Positions 1-9,344 of a stretch of 64,000 nt of DNA are shown here, piece after piece. Positions within the stretch are counted from its first letter, which is position 1. Each line of letters begins with the position of its first letter. Below the pieces are notes generated by a model that was not told the origin of the DNA, made no database searches, and saw only the letters and a list, made by a program, of their open reading frames with translations. Position numbers and translations under genes: made by a program. Where the stretch lies: NCBI RefSeq assembly GCF_022763305.1, contig NZ_JALEGT010000017.1:62001-126000 (forward strand), read 5' to 3'. Source of the stretch: Marivita sp. Its GTDB lineage: Bacteria > Pseudomonadota > Alphaproteobacteria > Rhodobacterales > Rhodobacteraceae.

Positions 1-953
1 ACATCGCGACCCCCCACCAGATGCACCGGGACCATGCGGTTGCGACGGCGCGGGCTGGGAAACATGTTCTGGTCGATAAGCCGCTCGCCATCACGATGGA
101 CGATGCCAACGCCATCGTGGACGCCGCACGGTCAGCGGGCGTGCATCTGATCACCGGCCCAAGCCATAGTTTCGACCAGCCGGTGGACGCCGCGCGCAGG
201 CTGGTTGCTTCCGGCCGCTTCGGCAGGGTCCGCATGATCCACGCGATGAACTACACGGATTTCCTCTATCGTCCCCGGCGCCCCGAGGAACTGGACACCG
301 CGCAGGGCGGCGGCGTGATCTTCAGCCAGGCGATCCATCAGATCGACGTGGTATGCGCGCTGGCCGGAGAAAAACCGACCCGAGTTGTTGCCATGACTGG
401 CAAGTGGGATCCGGACCGCGCCACGGAAGGAGCCTATTCCGCCCTGATCGCCTTCGAAAACGGCACGTTCGCGAACCTCACATATTCGGGCTATGCCCAT
501 TACGACAGCGACACGCAGATGGGCGGGATCGGAGAGCTTGGCCATCGCAAGGACCAATCAGCCTACGGCACCTCGCGAAAGGCGCTGGCCGCACTTGTAT
601 CTCCTGCGGATGAGCCTGCGCTGAAATCCGGGCGCACTTATGGGGCGATCGAACCACCGCCCCCAGCGCCATATGCCGAGCATTTTGGCCCCGTGGTCGT
701 CAGCTGCGACCGAGCGGACCTGCGCCTCACGCCCGAGGGCGTTGAGATCTGGGGCGACACCGCGAAAGACTTTGTCGCCGCACCGCCCGATCCGGCCCCG
801 CGCAGCCCGGTTCTTCGGGCTCTTCATCGGGCCATCCGGAACGGGGAACCGCCGTTGCAGTCGGGTCCGTGGGGTGCGGCCCGTCTCGAGATCTGTCACG
901 CGATCCTGCGCTCTGCCGAAACCGGCGGGTTCGTGGACCTGAAACACCAATAA
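1..953 (+). CDS. Gfo/Idh/MocA family oxidoreductase (5' truncated by window)
   Basis: NAD(P)-dependent dehydrogenase of the Gfo/Idh/MocA family. The reading frame is open back to base 3 (IATPHQMHRDH...), so the N-terminal Rossmann fold lies outside the window. Visible are the ATPxxxH...AGKHVLVDKPLA motif that carries the conserved catalytic-site lysine, and the C-terminal alpha/beta domain (GGGVIFSQAIHQIDVV). It ends 19 bp before a 4,5-dihydroxyphthalate decarboxylase-like gene. In phthalate degraders a Gfo/Idh-type cis-dihydrodiol dehydrogenase works beside that decarboxylase, so a similar dehydrogenase role is inferred. The substrate is not known; other Gfo/Idh enzymes act on sugars and inositols. 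Confidence 0.85.
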   Translation, partial: IATPHQMHRDHAVATARAGKHVLVDKPLAITMDDANAIVDAARSAGVHLITGPSHSFDQPVDAARRLVASGRFGRVRMIHAMNYTDFLYRPRRPEELDTAQGGGVIFSQAIHQIDVVCALAGEKPTRVVAMTGKWDPDRATEGAYSALIAFENGTFANLTYSGYAHYDSDTQMGGIGELGHRKDQSAYGTSRKALAALVSPADEPALKSGRTYGAIEPPPPAPYAEHFGPVVVSCDRADLRLTPEGVEIWGDTAKDFVAAPPDPAPRSPVLRALHRAIRNGEPPLQSGPWGAARLEICHAILRSAETGGFVDLKHQ

Positions 954-972
954 GAAGCGAAGGGAGACCGCC

Positions 973-1962
973 TTGACCAACCTCACCCTCTCGATCGCCA
1001 TGGGCGACTACGACCGGACCCGGCCGATCCATGACGGGCGTGTGCAGATCGACGGCGTGACGCCGGTCACGCAGCTCTTGTCGCCGGAAGAGATGTTTTT
1101 CCGCGCTTTCCGGCATGAAGCTTTCGACATCTCGGAACTGTCATTCTCGTCCTATTGCGTGAAACGCGCCCAGGATGCATCGCCCTATGTCGCAATTCCG
1201 GTGTTTCTGTCACGCGCATTCCGCCATTCGTCGATCTATATCCGCACCGACAAGGGCATCGACCGCCCAGAAGACCTGAAGGGACGTCGGATCGGAATTG
1301 CTGAATGGCAACTCACGGCGAATGTCTGGGCGCGCGGCATCCTTGAGGACTACGGTGTCAAACCGTCAGATATCAAATGGGTCCGCGGCGGCATGCACAC
1401 GCCGGGACGTCCAGAAAAGATCGCGATCACCCTGCCCGACGACATCGACATGACCGCCGCGCCAGACGGCGCAACCCTCGACCAGATGCTGCGCGATGGC
1501 GAGATCGACGGCTTCATCGGGCCCCGCTCTCTCAACTGCTTCGACCAGGGGCATCCTAACGTCGGCCGCCTCTTCGCGAACGGCATCGAGGCCGCGTCCG
1601 AGCACTACGCGCGCACGAAAATCTTTCCGATCATGCATGTGCTGGGCATCCGGCAAAGCCTTGCCGACGCGCATCCCTGGCTGCCGGGATCGCTGCTCAA
1701 GGCCTTTTCGCAGGCCAAGGCGATGGCACAACTGGCGCTGTCGGACACGTCGGCCACAAAAGTCACCATGCCCTTCGTCGAGGACACGCTGACGACCGCC
1801 CGGCGTCTGATCGGGCCGGAAATCTGGACGTACGGCGTGCCGGGGAACGAGCACGTGCTCGACACTTTCCTTGACATGCACCACCGTCAGGGGCTCTCCA
1901 AGCGGCGGCTCAAAGTCGACGAGCTGTTTCACCCAGCAACCTATGAAGCCTATTCTCTGTGA
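973..1962 (+). CDS. 4,5-dihydroxyphthalate decarboxylase-like protein
   Basis: Protein of 329 aa resembling the 4,5-dihydroxyphthalate decarboxylase (Pht5) family, which shares a periplasmic-binding-protein fold but works in the cytoplasm. There is no signal peptide, so it is not a transporter subunit. The N-terminus (LTLSIAMGDYDRTRPIHDG) and the segment RGGMHTPGRPEK look typical of the family. The start is TTG at 973, chosen because AGGGAGA (961-967) precedes it at good spacing. It follows the Gfo/Idh gene by 19 bp and precedes the unknown gene at 1970 by 7 bp, so the three are likely one operon. The true substrate could be another ortho-hydroxy aromatic acid; no ring dioxygenase is visible. 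Confidence 0.75.
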   Translation: MTNLTLSIAMGDYDRTRPIHDGRVQIDGVTPVTQLLSPEEMFFRAFRHEAFDISELSFSSYCVKRAQDASPYVAIPVFLSRAFRHSSIYIRTDKGIDRPEDLKGRRIGIAEWQLTANVWARGILEDYGVKPSDIKWVRGGMHTPGRPEKIAITLPDDIDMTAAPDGATLDQMLRDGEIDGFIGPRSLNCFDQGHPNVGRLFANGIEAASEHYARTKIFPIMHVLGIRQSLADAHPWLPGSLLKAFSQAKAMAQLALSDTSATKVTMPFVEDTLTTARRLIGPEIWTYGVPGNEHVLDTFLDMHHRQGLSKRRLKVDELFHPATYEAYSL

Positions 1963-1969
1963 GGTTGCC

Positions 1970-2434
1970 ATGACCTACCAAGACAGGACGCAAAGCTCTG
2001 ACATCCCCAAGCTGGCTCCGGGCGATATCGTGGCCATCGACACCGACCGCGGCATCCGCCACGCGCAGATCACCCATCTGCGCGCGCCCTACCCGGACGT
2101 CCTGCGGGCCATCGAACCGACCGGCGCGTCCGAACCCGCCGATATCGCAAAAGGGAAGACCGCGTTCATCGCCATGGTCGAATTGGCCCGCGCACTCAGG
2201 GACGAGACCGTATCGACCCGGGTGATCGGACATGCCACGATCCCGCAGGCTGACCGGGCCTTTCCCACCTTCCGCCTGCCCATCCGCAACAAGGCGGGCG
2301 AGATCGTCTACTGGTGGGCGTGGGATGGCGAGGGGTTGTCCGTTGCCTCGGAGGCGGGCGTCACAGATCTGCCAATCCGCGAGATCCTCCCGGTAGCGCG
2401 GCTTCGCGCACGGTTGGCCGACCTTGGCGGGTAA
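1970..2434 (+). CDS. conserved protein of unknown function, 154 aa
   Basis: Not recognised. The start is set at ATG 1970, 7 bp after the preceding stop, with the GAGG of that junction as ribosome binding site; an open frame from 1871 would overlap the upstream gene. The protein is soluble, without signal peptide or membrane segments. The N-terminus resembles a small beta domain (PGDIVAIDTDRGIRHAQITH), and the middle is helical (IAMVELARAL). Co-transcription with the decarboxylase-like gene suggests a role in the same pathway, perhaps as an accessory protein or isomerase. No residue pattern supports a specific reaction. Confidence 0.6.
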   Translation: MTYQDRTQSSDIPKLAPGDIVAIDTDRGIRHAQITHLRAPYPDVLRAIEPTGASEPADIAKGKTAFIAMVELARALRDETVSTRVIGHATIPQADRAFPTFRLPIRNKAGEIVYWWAWDGEGLSVASEAGVTDLPIREILPVARLRARLADLGG

Positions 2435-2453
2435 TGCTCCCGCACCCGTCCCG

Positions 2454-2996
2454 TCAGACGTTCCCCCCACGCGTCGGCGGGATGCGCAGCCCGCGCGCCT
2501 CGGCCTCGGCCTCGTCGCGTTCGAGATTGCCAAGGATGTGGATCAGAAGGGTCCGAAGCTGTTCGGACGTCTCAGGATCAAGCCCTTGCAGCGCGGTTTC
2601 GTTCGCATCCACCGCCAGCGGCTCCAGAACAGACTTCAGGCTCCGGCCATGATTGGTCAGATAGACATGCTGCTTGCGCCGGTTTCCGTCTTCCGTCCGA
2701 CGAATGATCATGCCCTGCGCCGCCATTTTGGTCAGCGCGGTGTGAACGGTCGGTTCGGTCAGATTGGCGCGCTCGCTCAGCTGGCGCTGGGTCAGCCCCT
2801 CTTCTTTCCACAGAATCCGCAGAAAGACCCATTGCCCAAAGGACACGTCGCTGTCTGCAAGGCGACGCGTCAGCGACCTGTTGAAGCCCCGCGCGCACAG
2901 TCGGATCAGGTGTGCGACACGTTCGTCGCGATACTGTTCGGGCAGGTCATCCCGGCTGCGCGGCGCCGCACCGGGCTCACGGTCCATTCGGTTCAT
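2454..2996 (-). CDS. MarR family transcriptional regulator
   Basis: Winged-helix MarR regulator of 180 aa. The core runs from RDERVAHLIRLCARGFNR through the recognition helix region LTQRQLSERANLTEPTVHTAL and the wing RRTEDGNRRKQHVYLT. The start is ATG 2996 (alternative ATG 2987); the frame stays open further upstream but would run into the divergent gene. It is transcribed away from the thiamine-diphosphate enzyme at 3112, leaving 115 bp between the two starts, so it probably controls that gene and itself. It converges on the decarboxylase operon with 19 bp between the stops. Ligands of this family are often aromatic acids, but the effector is unknown here. Confidence 0.85.
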   Translation of the reverse strand: MNRMDREPGAAPRSRDDLPEQYRDERVAHLIRLCARGFNRSLTRRLADSDVSFGQWVFLRILWKEEGLTQRQLSERANLTEPTVHTALTKMAAQGMIIRRTEDGNRRKQHVYLTNHGRSLKSVLEPLAVDANETALQGLDPETSEQLRTLLIHILGNLERDEAEAEARGLRIPPTRGGNV

Positions 2997-3111
2997 AGGC
3001 CTCAGATCAGAAAACTCACTTCGACCGGCACGGTAACAACTCAGCGGCATGCCGACAATCGCTTGCTGCATCACACCGGCGGACTGCAGGCATTGGAAGG
3101 TTAGCAAACGC

Positions 3112-4881
3112 ATGACACATATCGACCGGACCCAAATCGACAAGCCCGAACCCCATACCGGCTCCGGACGGTTTGGCAGCGACCTGATTGCAGAAACCAT
3201 CAGAGCACTTGGCGTCCAGCATGTGACCCTGAATCCGGGATCGAGTTTTCGGGGTCTGCATGACAGCCTTGTCAATCACCTCGGCAACCGGAACCCACAG
3301 ATGCTTTTGTGCCTGCACGAAGAACACGCCGTGTCGATTGCACATGGCTGGGCCAAGGTCACGGGAGAACCAATGGCGGTGCTGCTTCATGCAAATGTCG
3401 GCTTGATGCACGCGTCGATGGCCATCTACAACGCGTGGTGCGACCGGGTGCCCATGGTGATCTTCGGTGCGACGGGACCGGTGGATGCCGATCAGCGACG
3501 GCCCTGGATCGACTGGATTCACACGTCGCGGGATCAGGCCGCGCTGGTCCGGCCGTTTGTGAAATTCGACGACCAACCGGCAAGCCTTGCAGCCTCACTC
3601 GAGGGAATCGCCCGGGCCCATGCGATCACCCGGACCGCGCCGCATGGACCAACCTACGTCTGTTTCGATGTGACGGTTCAGGAAGATCCCGCCCCGGACA
3701 ATGTCCCAGTACCAGACATCGCGCGCTATCAACCGCCCGAGCCTCCCTCCGTAGCCCACAAGACCGTTGCAACCCTTGTGGAGATGCTGAAGGCTGCCTC
3801 GAAACCGGTATTCCTCATGGGTCGCATGTCCCGGTCCGAAGACGACTGGGCGCGCAGAGTTGCCCTTGTCGAAGCGACGCACGCGAAAGTCATCACCGAC
3901 ATCAAGACCGGTGCCACCTTCCCCACCGATCACCCGGCGCATGTCGGCCCGCCCTCATTCTTCATCGCCTGCGCGCCCGCTCAGGCTTTGGCCGAAGCCG
4001 ATTTGATCCTCGCCTTCGACTGGGTGGACACAGCCGGAACCCTGCGGCAGGCCAAGGCCAGCGCCGACCTGATCAACATCACGCTGGACCACCAACTGGC
4101 CAATGGCTGGTCGCTGGACCACATGGCTCACCCGCCTGCCCGACTGCATATCGCGGCTTTGCCGGATACGATGATCGCGGCTCTCACCGACGCGATGGAT
4201 TTGGACAGGACACCATTGGCCAACGGCACGCCACGCGCGGATACGCCGATTGACGCGCCTGACGGTCCCCTGTCCATGCCGAATTTCGCGGCTGCACTGG
4301 CTGCGGGCCTTGGCGACGAAACGACCTGTCTGGTGCGTCTGCCGCTTGGTTGGGACGGTGGCAGTCGGCCTTTCCGGCACCCGCTGGACTACCTCGGGTA
4401 TGACGGCGGTGCCGGAATCGGATCAGGTCCCGGCATGCTAGTGGGCGCCGCGCTGGCACTGGAGGGCTCGGGCCGCATCCCGGTCGGTGTTCTGGGCGAC
4501 GGCGACACGATGATGGGGATCTCGGCGTTCTGGACAGCAGCGCGCTACGGCATTCCCCTGATCGCCATCGTCTGCAACAACCGGTCCTACTTCAACGACG
4601 AAGTTCATCAGGAAAAGGTGGCCGTCATGCGCGGTCGACCGGTCGGCAACAAGTCCGTTGGACAGACCATCGCAGAGCCCGACATCGACTTCGGCAAACT
4701 GGCCGAGGCACAAGGCTTGCACGCGATCGGCCCGGTCAGCACCACGCAGGATCTTGTCGCCGCCATCGCCGAGGCTCTCGAAACAGTCCGCGCCGGATCA
4801 CCGGTTCTCATCGACGCGCGGGTGGAACCTGAATACGCCGAGGCGATGTCAAAAGGCATGACAGACAGCGGTGGCGCTTGA
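3112..4881 (+). CDS. thiamine diphosphate-dependent enzyme (benzoylformate decarboxylase/acetolactate synthase type)
   Basis: Cytoplasmic ThDP enzyme of 589 aa with the three-domain POX fold: an N-terminal pyrimidine-binding domain with cofactor-activating Glu in LHEEHA (E70), a central domain, and a C-terminal diphosphate-binding domain with the GDG...NN metal motif (GDG 462-464, NN 489-490). The C-terminal part (NNRSYFNDEVHQ) resembles the benzoylformate-decarboxylase-like branch more than true acetolactate synthase, and no regulatory ilvN subunit is adjacent. ATG 3112 is preceded by GGAAGG. A likely role is decarboxylation or ligation of a 2-oxo acid from the catabolic route; substrate unknown. 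It is probably controlled by the divergent MarR gene. Confidence 0.85.
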   Translation: MTHIDRTQIDKPEPHTGSGRFGSDLIAETIRALGVQHVTLNPGSSFRGLHDSLVNHLGNRNPQMLLCLHEEHAVSIAHGWAKVTGEPMAVLLHANVGLMHASMAIYNAWCDRVPMVIFGATGPVDADQRRPWIDWIHTSRDQAALVRPFVKFDDQPASLAASLEGIARAHAITRTAPHGPTYVCFDVTVQEDPAPDNVPVPDIARYQPPEPPSVAHKTVATLVEMLKAASKPVFLMGRMSRSEDDWARRVALVEATHAKVITDIKTGATFPTDHPAHVGPPSFFIACAPAQALAEADLILAFDWVDTAGTLRQAKASADLINITLDHQLANGWSLDHMAHPPARLHIAALPDTMIAALTDAMDLDRTPLANGTPRADTPIDAPDGPLSMPNFAAALAAGLGDETTCLVRLPLGWDGGSRPFRHPLDYLGYDGGAGIGSGPGMLVGAALALEGSGRIPVGVLGDGDTMMGISAFWTAARYGIPLIAIVCNNRSYFNDEVHQEKVAVMRGRPVGNKSVGQTIAEPDIDFGKLAEAQGLHAIGPVSTTQDLVAAIAEALETVRAGSPVLIDARVEPEYAEAMSKGMTDSGGA

Positions 4882-5294
4882 CCTGCGGTCGAACCAGCGC
4901 ACTTGCACTGGCGGCCCACGATGTCGCAGCACACCTTTGCATCGGGCGGCTCACAGTTGGAATGGGTGACCCAGACTGCCGTCCATCATCGACATTCAGC
5001 TGTAAGCCATGAGCATGGCCGACAGCTTTTGACCTTACCGACAGTTTGGGCTCAGTCAGAAAGTCCGCTGTTGTAGTCAGGGTTAGTTCACGCCGAAACA
5101 GACGTGGCTCAGCGATGATGGTTCGGTCCATGTGGTGACCGACCCGAGTGAGCACCTTCAGGTGCAGCGACAGAGCAACCATTTTTGCAACCATTAAAGC
5201 TATACATATAGCTTTTTATTCAATATAGCTCCACAAGAGCCCTGCCCGACTGTTCGGCCACGGTGTCGTCCTGACCGAAAAGGGGAAGTGACCT
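4882..5294. other. 413-bp intergenic region without a recognised gene
   Basis: No credible coding sequence was found here. An antisense frame at 4808-5194 has no family resemblance and overlaps the end of the ThDP gene. The last 100 bp turn sharply AT-rich and contain the perfect dyad at 5196-5215, so this end is the presumed promoter of the beta-oxidation operon. The remaining sequence gives no clear hairpin or T-tract terminator. Confidence 0.5.
5196..5215. promoter_or_regulatory. perfect 20-bp AT-rich dyad, candidate operator
   Basis: AAAGCTATACATATAGCTTT consists of 9-bp arms (AAAGCTATA / TATAGCTTT) around CA. It lies 80-100 bp before the TTG start at 5295, in a patch much more AT-rich than its surroundings. 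The architecture, TATA-N2-TATA flanked by A and T runs, resembles 25930-25951. The cognate regulator is unknown; MarR (2454) and GntR (9345) are nearby candidates. Confidence 0.5.
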
Positions 5295-7376
5295 TTGACA
5301 AAACACCAGATCCCCACGGCCGAAACACCGATTTCCTATCAGCTTCGCGGCACGGTCGCCGTGCTGACCATAGACAACCCGCCGGTGAATGTGGGCTCGC
5401 AGGCAGTGCGCCTTGGGCTGGTGCATGGGATCGAACGCGCGACGTCCGACGGCGTTGCCGGGGCCATCATCATCGGCGCGGGAAAAACCTTCATTGCCGG
5501 ATCGGACCTCAAGGAGTTCGGTCGCCCGCTGGACTGGCCGCAATTGCCGGATGTCATCGCAGCCATCGAAGAAGCGCCGTTTCCTGTCGTCGCCGCGCTG
5601 CACGGCGTGGCGCTTGGCGGCGGACTGGAACTTGCCCTCGGTTGCGACTACCGCATCGCGGCCCCGGGCACCAAGGTTGGCTTGCCGGAAGTATCCCTGG
5701 GTTTCGTACCGGGTGCAGGCGGCACCCAGCGATTGCCGCGCCTTGTCGGTGTGTCGCGTGGCATCGAATTGATCTGCAATGCATCGCGGATCGCAGCGGA
5801 TCATGCTCTGGATATCGGCCTGATTGACGCGGTCGTGTCAGGCGACCTACTGGACGCCGCCTTGGATTTTGTGGGCCAACACCCGGAAAAGCGCCCGGTT
5901 CGGAGCATTGCGACCCCATCCGAGACGCACGACGTGATCGAAGCGGCGGCCAGCAAGGCGCAGAAGCTTGGGAAGAACCGCCCGAACATTTCAGAGGCCA
6001 TTCGATTGATCCGGCGCGCCACCGAGCCCGAAATGGCAGATGCTCTCGCCGATGAACGCAGGGTTTTTCAGGACATGCGGGTCGGGCCGGATGCCACAGC
6101 CCTGCGTTATCTCTTTTTTGCAGAGCGCCGGGCGGCGACTGTCGAGGGGCTGGATGGACGCTGCGCCAAAACCATTGCCCAAGTCGGTGTCGTGGGTGGC
6201 GGAACCATGGGCCAGGGCATCGTCCGCGCCTGTCTCAAGGCAGGTCTGCCCGTGACATTGCTGGAGCGCGACGAAACCGCCTTGCGGATGTCACTGGAAA
6301 AGGTCGGCGCGCATCTTGATGCGCAGGTTGCAAAGGGCCGCCTTGATCCAAAGGACCGCGCCGAGCAATCAGAACGGCTGTCCGGAGCTGTCGATCCCGG
6401 CGTGTTGGCACAATGCGACTTGGTGATCGAGGCTGTCTTTGAGGACATGCAGGTCAAACGCGAGGTGATCAGCCAGCTCGAGCCGGTCCTGTCGCCCGAC
6501 GCGCTGATCGCAACAAACACCTCGTATCTGGATATCGACGCCATGTCCGAGGGGATGGCCTGTCCCGGTCGGCTCATCGGACTGCATTTCTTCAGCCCTG
6601 CCGACGTCATGCCACTGCTCGAAGTGGTCCGTGCCGAGCAGACATCCGACACCGCTTTGGCCACCGGTCTCAAACTGGCCCGCACGATGGGCAAACAGCC
6701 GGTGGTGTCGCGCGTCGCCGAAGGTTTCATTGGCAACCGGATGTATGCGGCCTATCGGCGGAGGGCTGAATTGCTGGTCCTCGATGGCGCCAGTCCGCAG
6801 CAGGTCGATGCGGCGGCCGTCGATTTCGGTTTTGCCATGGGACCCTTTGCGGTCGCAGACATGTCGGGCCTCGATATCGCATGGGCGATGCGCAAGCGTC
6901 AGGCTGCAACGCGCGCACCGCAAGCGCGCTATGTCACCATTCCGGACAGACTGTGCGAGGCAGGCCGACTGGGACGCAAGACCGGTGCGGGGTGGTACGA
7001 TTACAGCAGCGGCTCAGCGCAACCGGATGAGACAGTGGACGCCCTGATTGACGCCGCCCGCGCCGAGGCCGGCGTCACACCACAGAGTTACGACTGTGAT
7101 ACGATCCAGCGGCAATTGCTGGCTGCAATTGTCAATGAAGCGGCGTGTTTGCTGGAAGAAAGCGTCGCACAACGGGCCTCTGATTGTGATGTGACCTTTG
7201 CCAATGGCTATGGCTTTCCGCGATGGCGCGGCGGGCCGCTATATTGGGCAGCCCTGCAATCCGCAGACGGGATTTCGGCCGACTTGGCGGCACTTGCAGA
7301 TGCTGTGGGCTTTGGTCACGTGCGCGGCCCCGTGGATAAAGTTTTGAATGGCATCAAAGACCTGAGGGGAAGCTGA
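5295..7376 (+). CDS. bifunctional enoyl-CoA hydratase / 3-hydroxyacyl-CoA dehydrogenase
   Basis: Fused FadB/FadJ-type enzyme of 693 aa carrying out hydration and NAD-dependent dehydrogenation in beta-oxidation. The N-terminal crotonase domain (about 1-190) keeps the oxyanion loop GSDLKEFG and both catalytic glutamates ([11 protein letters not shown] and GLPEVSLG). A Rossmann domain begins near residue 296 ([12 protein letters not shown]), followed by the HADH C-terminal domains ([27 protein letters not shown]). The start is TTG 5295 behind AGGGGAAG (5281-5288). It is first in an operon with the thiolase (3-bp gap) and a GST-like gene. Chain-length or ring specificity cannot be read from the sequence. 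Confidence 0.9.
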   Translation: MTKHQIPTAETPISYQLRGTVAVLTIDNPPVNVGSQAVRLGLVHGIERATSDGVAGAIIIGAGKTFIAGSDLKEFGRPLDWPQLPDVIAAIEEAPFPVVAALHGVALGGGLELALGCDYRIAAPGTKVGLPEVSLGFVPGAGGTQRLPRLVGVSRGIELICNASRIAADHALDIGLIDAVVSGDLLDAALDFVGQHPEKRPVRSIATPSETHDVIEAAASKAQKLGKNRPNISEAIRLIRRATEPEMADALADERRVFQDMRVGPDATALRYLFFAERRAATVEGLDGRCAKTIAQVGVVGGGTMGQGIVRACLKAGLPVTLLERDETALRMSLEKVGAHLDAQVAKGRLDPKDRAEQSERLSGAVDPGVLAQCDLVIEAVFEDMQVKREVISQLEPVLSPDALIATNTSYLDIDAMSEGMACPGRLIGLHFFSPADVMPLLEVVRAEQTSDTALATGLKLARTMGKQPVVSRVAEGFIGNRMYAAYRRRAELLVLDGASPQQVDAAAVDFGFAMGPFAVADMSGLDIAWAMRKRQAATRAPQARYVTIPDRLCEAGRLGRKTGAGWYDYSSGSAQPDETVDALIDAARAEAGVTPQSYDCDTIQRQLLAAIVNEAACLLEESVAQRASDCDVTFANGYGFPRWRGGPLYWAALQSADGISADLAALADAVGFGHVRGPVDKVLNGIKDLRGS

Positions 7377-7379
7377 CAC

Positions 7380-8582
7380 ATGCGTGACGTCTATATCTGT
7401 GACTATATCCGCACCCCCATCGGCCGCTACGGCGGGGCGCTGTCAGGTATCCGGGCAGACGATCTGGCTGCGTTGCCTCTGAAGGCTCTGGTGCAACGAC
7501 ACCCGAAGCTTGATTGGGACGCGACCGTGGATGTGATCTACGGCTGCGCCAATCAGGCAGGTGAAGACAACCGGTCGGTCGCACGCATGGCCCTTCTTCT
7601 TGCCGGTCTGCCCGAAACGGTGTCGGGCACGACCATCAATCGGCTCTGCGGGTCAGGCATGGACGCGGTGCTGGCAGCGTGGCGCAGACTTGCTGTAGGA
7701 GAAGGCGATCTTGCCGTTGCAGGCGGCGTCGAAAGCATGAGCCGCGCGCCCTTTGTCCTGCCCAAAGCGACCAGCGCGTTTTCCCGCCAGACCAGTGTCG
7801 AGGACACAACGATCGGATGGCGCTTCATCAACCCGGCGATGCAGCGCATGTATGGCACCGACTCGATGCCGGAGACGGCGGAAAACGTGGCCGAGGATTT
7901 TAGCATTTCGCGTGCAGATCAGGATGCGTTTGCGCTGCGCTCGCAAGAACGGGCTGCTGCAGCGATTGCCTCGGGGGCCTACGCGGACGAGATCCTTCCC
8001 GTCGAGGTCCCGCAACGGCGCGGAGACCCGATTGTGTTTGACACCGACGAACACCCCAGAGCCACCACATTGGAGCAACTCGCCGCGTTGAAAGCGCCCT
8101 TCCGTGAGGGCGGATCAGTCACGGCAGGAAACGCGTCCGGCGTGAACGATGGCGCGGCGGCGATGATCCTTGCCACCGAATACGGCGCCGCGCGCCATGG
8201 ACTGACGCCTCTGGCTCGCATCATGGGCGGCGCCACCGCAGGCGTAGCCCCGCGCATCATGGGCATTGGACCGGCCCCGGCGACAGAAAAGCTTTGCGCG
8301 CAGATTGGCGTCGCACCCACCGCGTTCGACGTGATCGAGTTGAACGAAGCCTTCGCAAGCCAGGCCTTGGCAGTGTTGCGGCGGCTCGGCCTGCCGGACG
8401 ATGCAGACCATGTGAACCGGAACGGCGGTGCCATTGCGCTTGGTCACCCCTTGGGTATGTCCGGCGCACGTATCACCGGGACTGCAGCGCGCATGCTGGC
8501 CAAAGGCCACGGGGCGCGCGCCCTGGCGACGATGTGTATCGGTGTTGGTCAAGGCATCGCAATCGGCCTCAAAGCCGTCTGA
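7380..8582 (+). CDS. acetyl-CoA C-acyltransferase (3-oxoadipyl-CoA thiolase-like)
   Basis: Thiolase of 400 aa, the length typical of 3-oxoadipyl-CoA thiolase (PcaF). All active-site residues are present: the acyl-accepting Cys90 (NRLCGSGMDAV), His356 (GHPLGMSGAR) and Cys386 (MCIGVGQG). It completes the cycle begun by the bifunctional enzyme immediately upstream, cleaving a 3-oxoacyl-CoA with free CoA. Substrate could be 3-oxoadipyl-CoA or another dicarboxyl or branched acyl-CoA; a generic FadA role cannot be excluded. Confidence 0.9.
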   Translation: MRDVYICDYIRTPIGRYGGALSGIRADDLAALPLKALVQRHPKLDWDATVDVIYGCANQAGEDNRSVARMALLLAGLPETVSGTTINRLCGSGMDAVLAAWRRLAVGEGDLAVAGGVESMSRAPFVLPKATSAFSRQTSVEDTTIGWRFINPAMQRMYGTDSMPETAENVAEDFSISRADQDAFALRSQERAAAAIASGAYADEILPVEVPQRRGDPIVFDTDEHPRATTLEQLAALKAPFREGGSVTAGNASGVNDGAAAMILATEYGAARHGLTPLARIMGGATAGVAPRIMGIGPAPATEKLCAQIGVAPTAFDVIELNEAFASQALAVLRRLGLPDDADHVNRNGGAIALGHPLGMSGARITGTAARMLAKGHGARALATMCIGVGQGIAIGLKAV

Positions 8583-8596
8583 AGAGGAGCCCCCAG

Positions 8597-9262
8597 ATGA
8601 AATTGCATTGGTCGCCGCGATCTCCGTTCGTGCGCAAGGTCATGATTGTGCTCAAGGAGATTGGCTTCGAGGATCGCGTGGAATTGACACGCAACGTGGT
8701 TGCACTGCACATGCCGACGCCCGAGGCGGTCCTGATCGACAACCCATTGGGCAAAATCCCCACACTGGTCACGGACGCAGGCAAACCCCTCTATGACAGC
8801 CGCGTGGTCTGTGAGTATCTCGATGGCCTTGCGCAAGGCGGTCTTTTCCCGTCCGATCCCGATGCCCGGATGGATCACCTCTGCTGGCAATCGCTGGGCG
8901 ATGGGATGACGGATATCCTGTTGCTGTGGCGCACCGAACTGTCTCGGCCAACCGGCGCCTGGGCGTCAGTGACTGACGCGTGGCGCGTGAAAATCCGGGC
9001 AGGAATGCGCGCACTCGAAGCCGACGCAGAGCGGCTCTCGGAAGGGCCACTTGGCATCGGCCAGATTTCGGTCGTCTGCACCTTGGGGCAACTTGATTTC
9101 CGGTGGTCAGACTGTGACTGGCGCACCCATTTTCCGAGCCTCGCCGCCTTTCACGACCGGATGTTGCTCCGCCGCTCGGTGCGTGACACGGTGCCGGCGG
9201 ATGACAACGTCGCTGACAACGTCGCGGATATCACTGCAGGGCACCTCTGGTTCGATGCTTAA
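8597..9262 (+). CDS. glutathione S-transferase family protein
   Basis: Soluble protein of 221 aa with a thioredoxin-like N-terminal domain (MKLHWSPRSPFVRKVMIVLKE) and the cis-proline glutathione-site motif (GKIPTLV, then LYDSRVVCEYLD), followed by an all-helical domain. ATG 8597 lies 14 bp after the thiolase stop behind GAAGAGGAG. In catabolic operons such proteins act as isomerases or detoxifying enzymes, for example maleylacetoacetate/maleylpyruvate isomerase. Here it is last in a beta-oxidation operon, so a glutathione-dependent step on an intermediate is possible but unproven. Confidence 0.85.
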   Translation: MKLHWSPRSPFVRKVMIVLKEIGFEDRVELTRNVVALHMPTPEAVLIDNPLGKIPTLVTDAGKPLYDSRVVCEYLDGLAQGGLFPSDPDARMDHLCWQSLGDGMTDILLLWRTELSRPTGAWASVTDAWRVKIRAGMRALEADAERLSEGPLGIGQISVVCTLGQLDFRWSDCDWRTHFPSLAAFHDRMLLRRSVRDTVPADDNVADNVADITAGHLWFDA

Positions 9263-9267
9263 TATCA

Positions 9268-9281
9268 AAAACCTAGGTTTT
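9268..9281. promoter_or_regulatory. perfect 14-bp palindrome before the GntR gene
   Basis: AAAACCTAGGTTTT lies 64-77 bp before the ATG of the HutC-type regulator at 9345, within an AT-rich promoter-like stretch. HutC-type regulators often bind their own promoter, so autoregulation is inferred. No second CCTAGG-centred dyad was noticed in the window. Confidence 0.45.
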
Positions 9282-9344
9282 GTGATTGATAGCCTCTCAC
9301 CGCCCCTGTAGCCTGTCCCTCAGGGGATATTCAGGGTATGAGAC

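Noticed and set aside
4808-5194. 128-aa minus-strand frame between the ThDP gene and the beta-oxidation operon
   Set aside because: Overlaps the end of the ThDP gene, resembles no family and has no supporting ribosome binding site.
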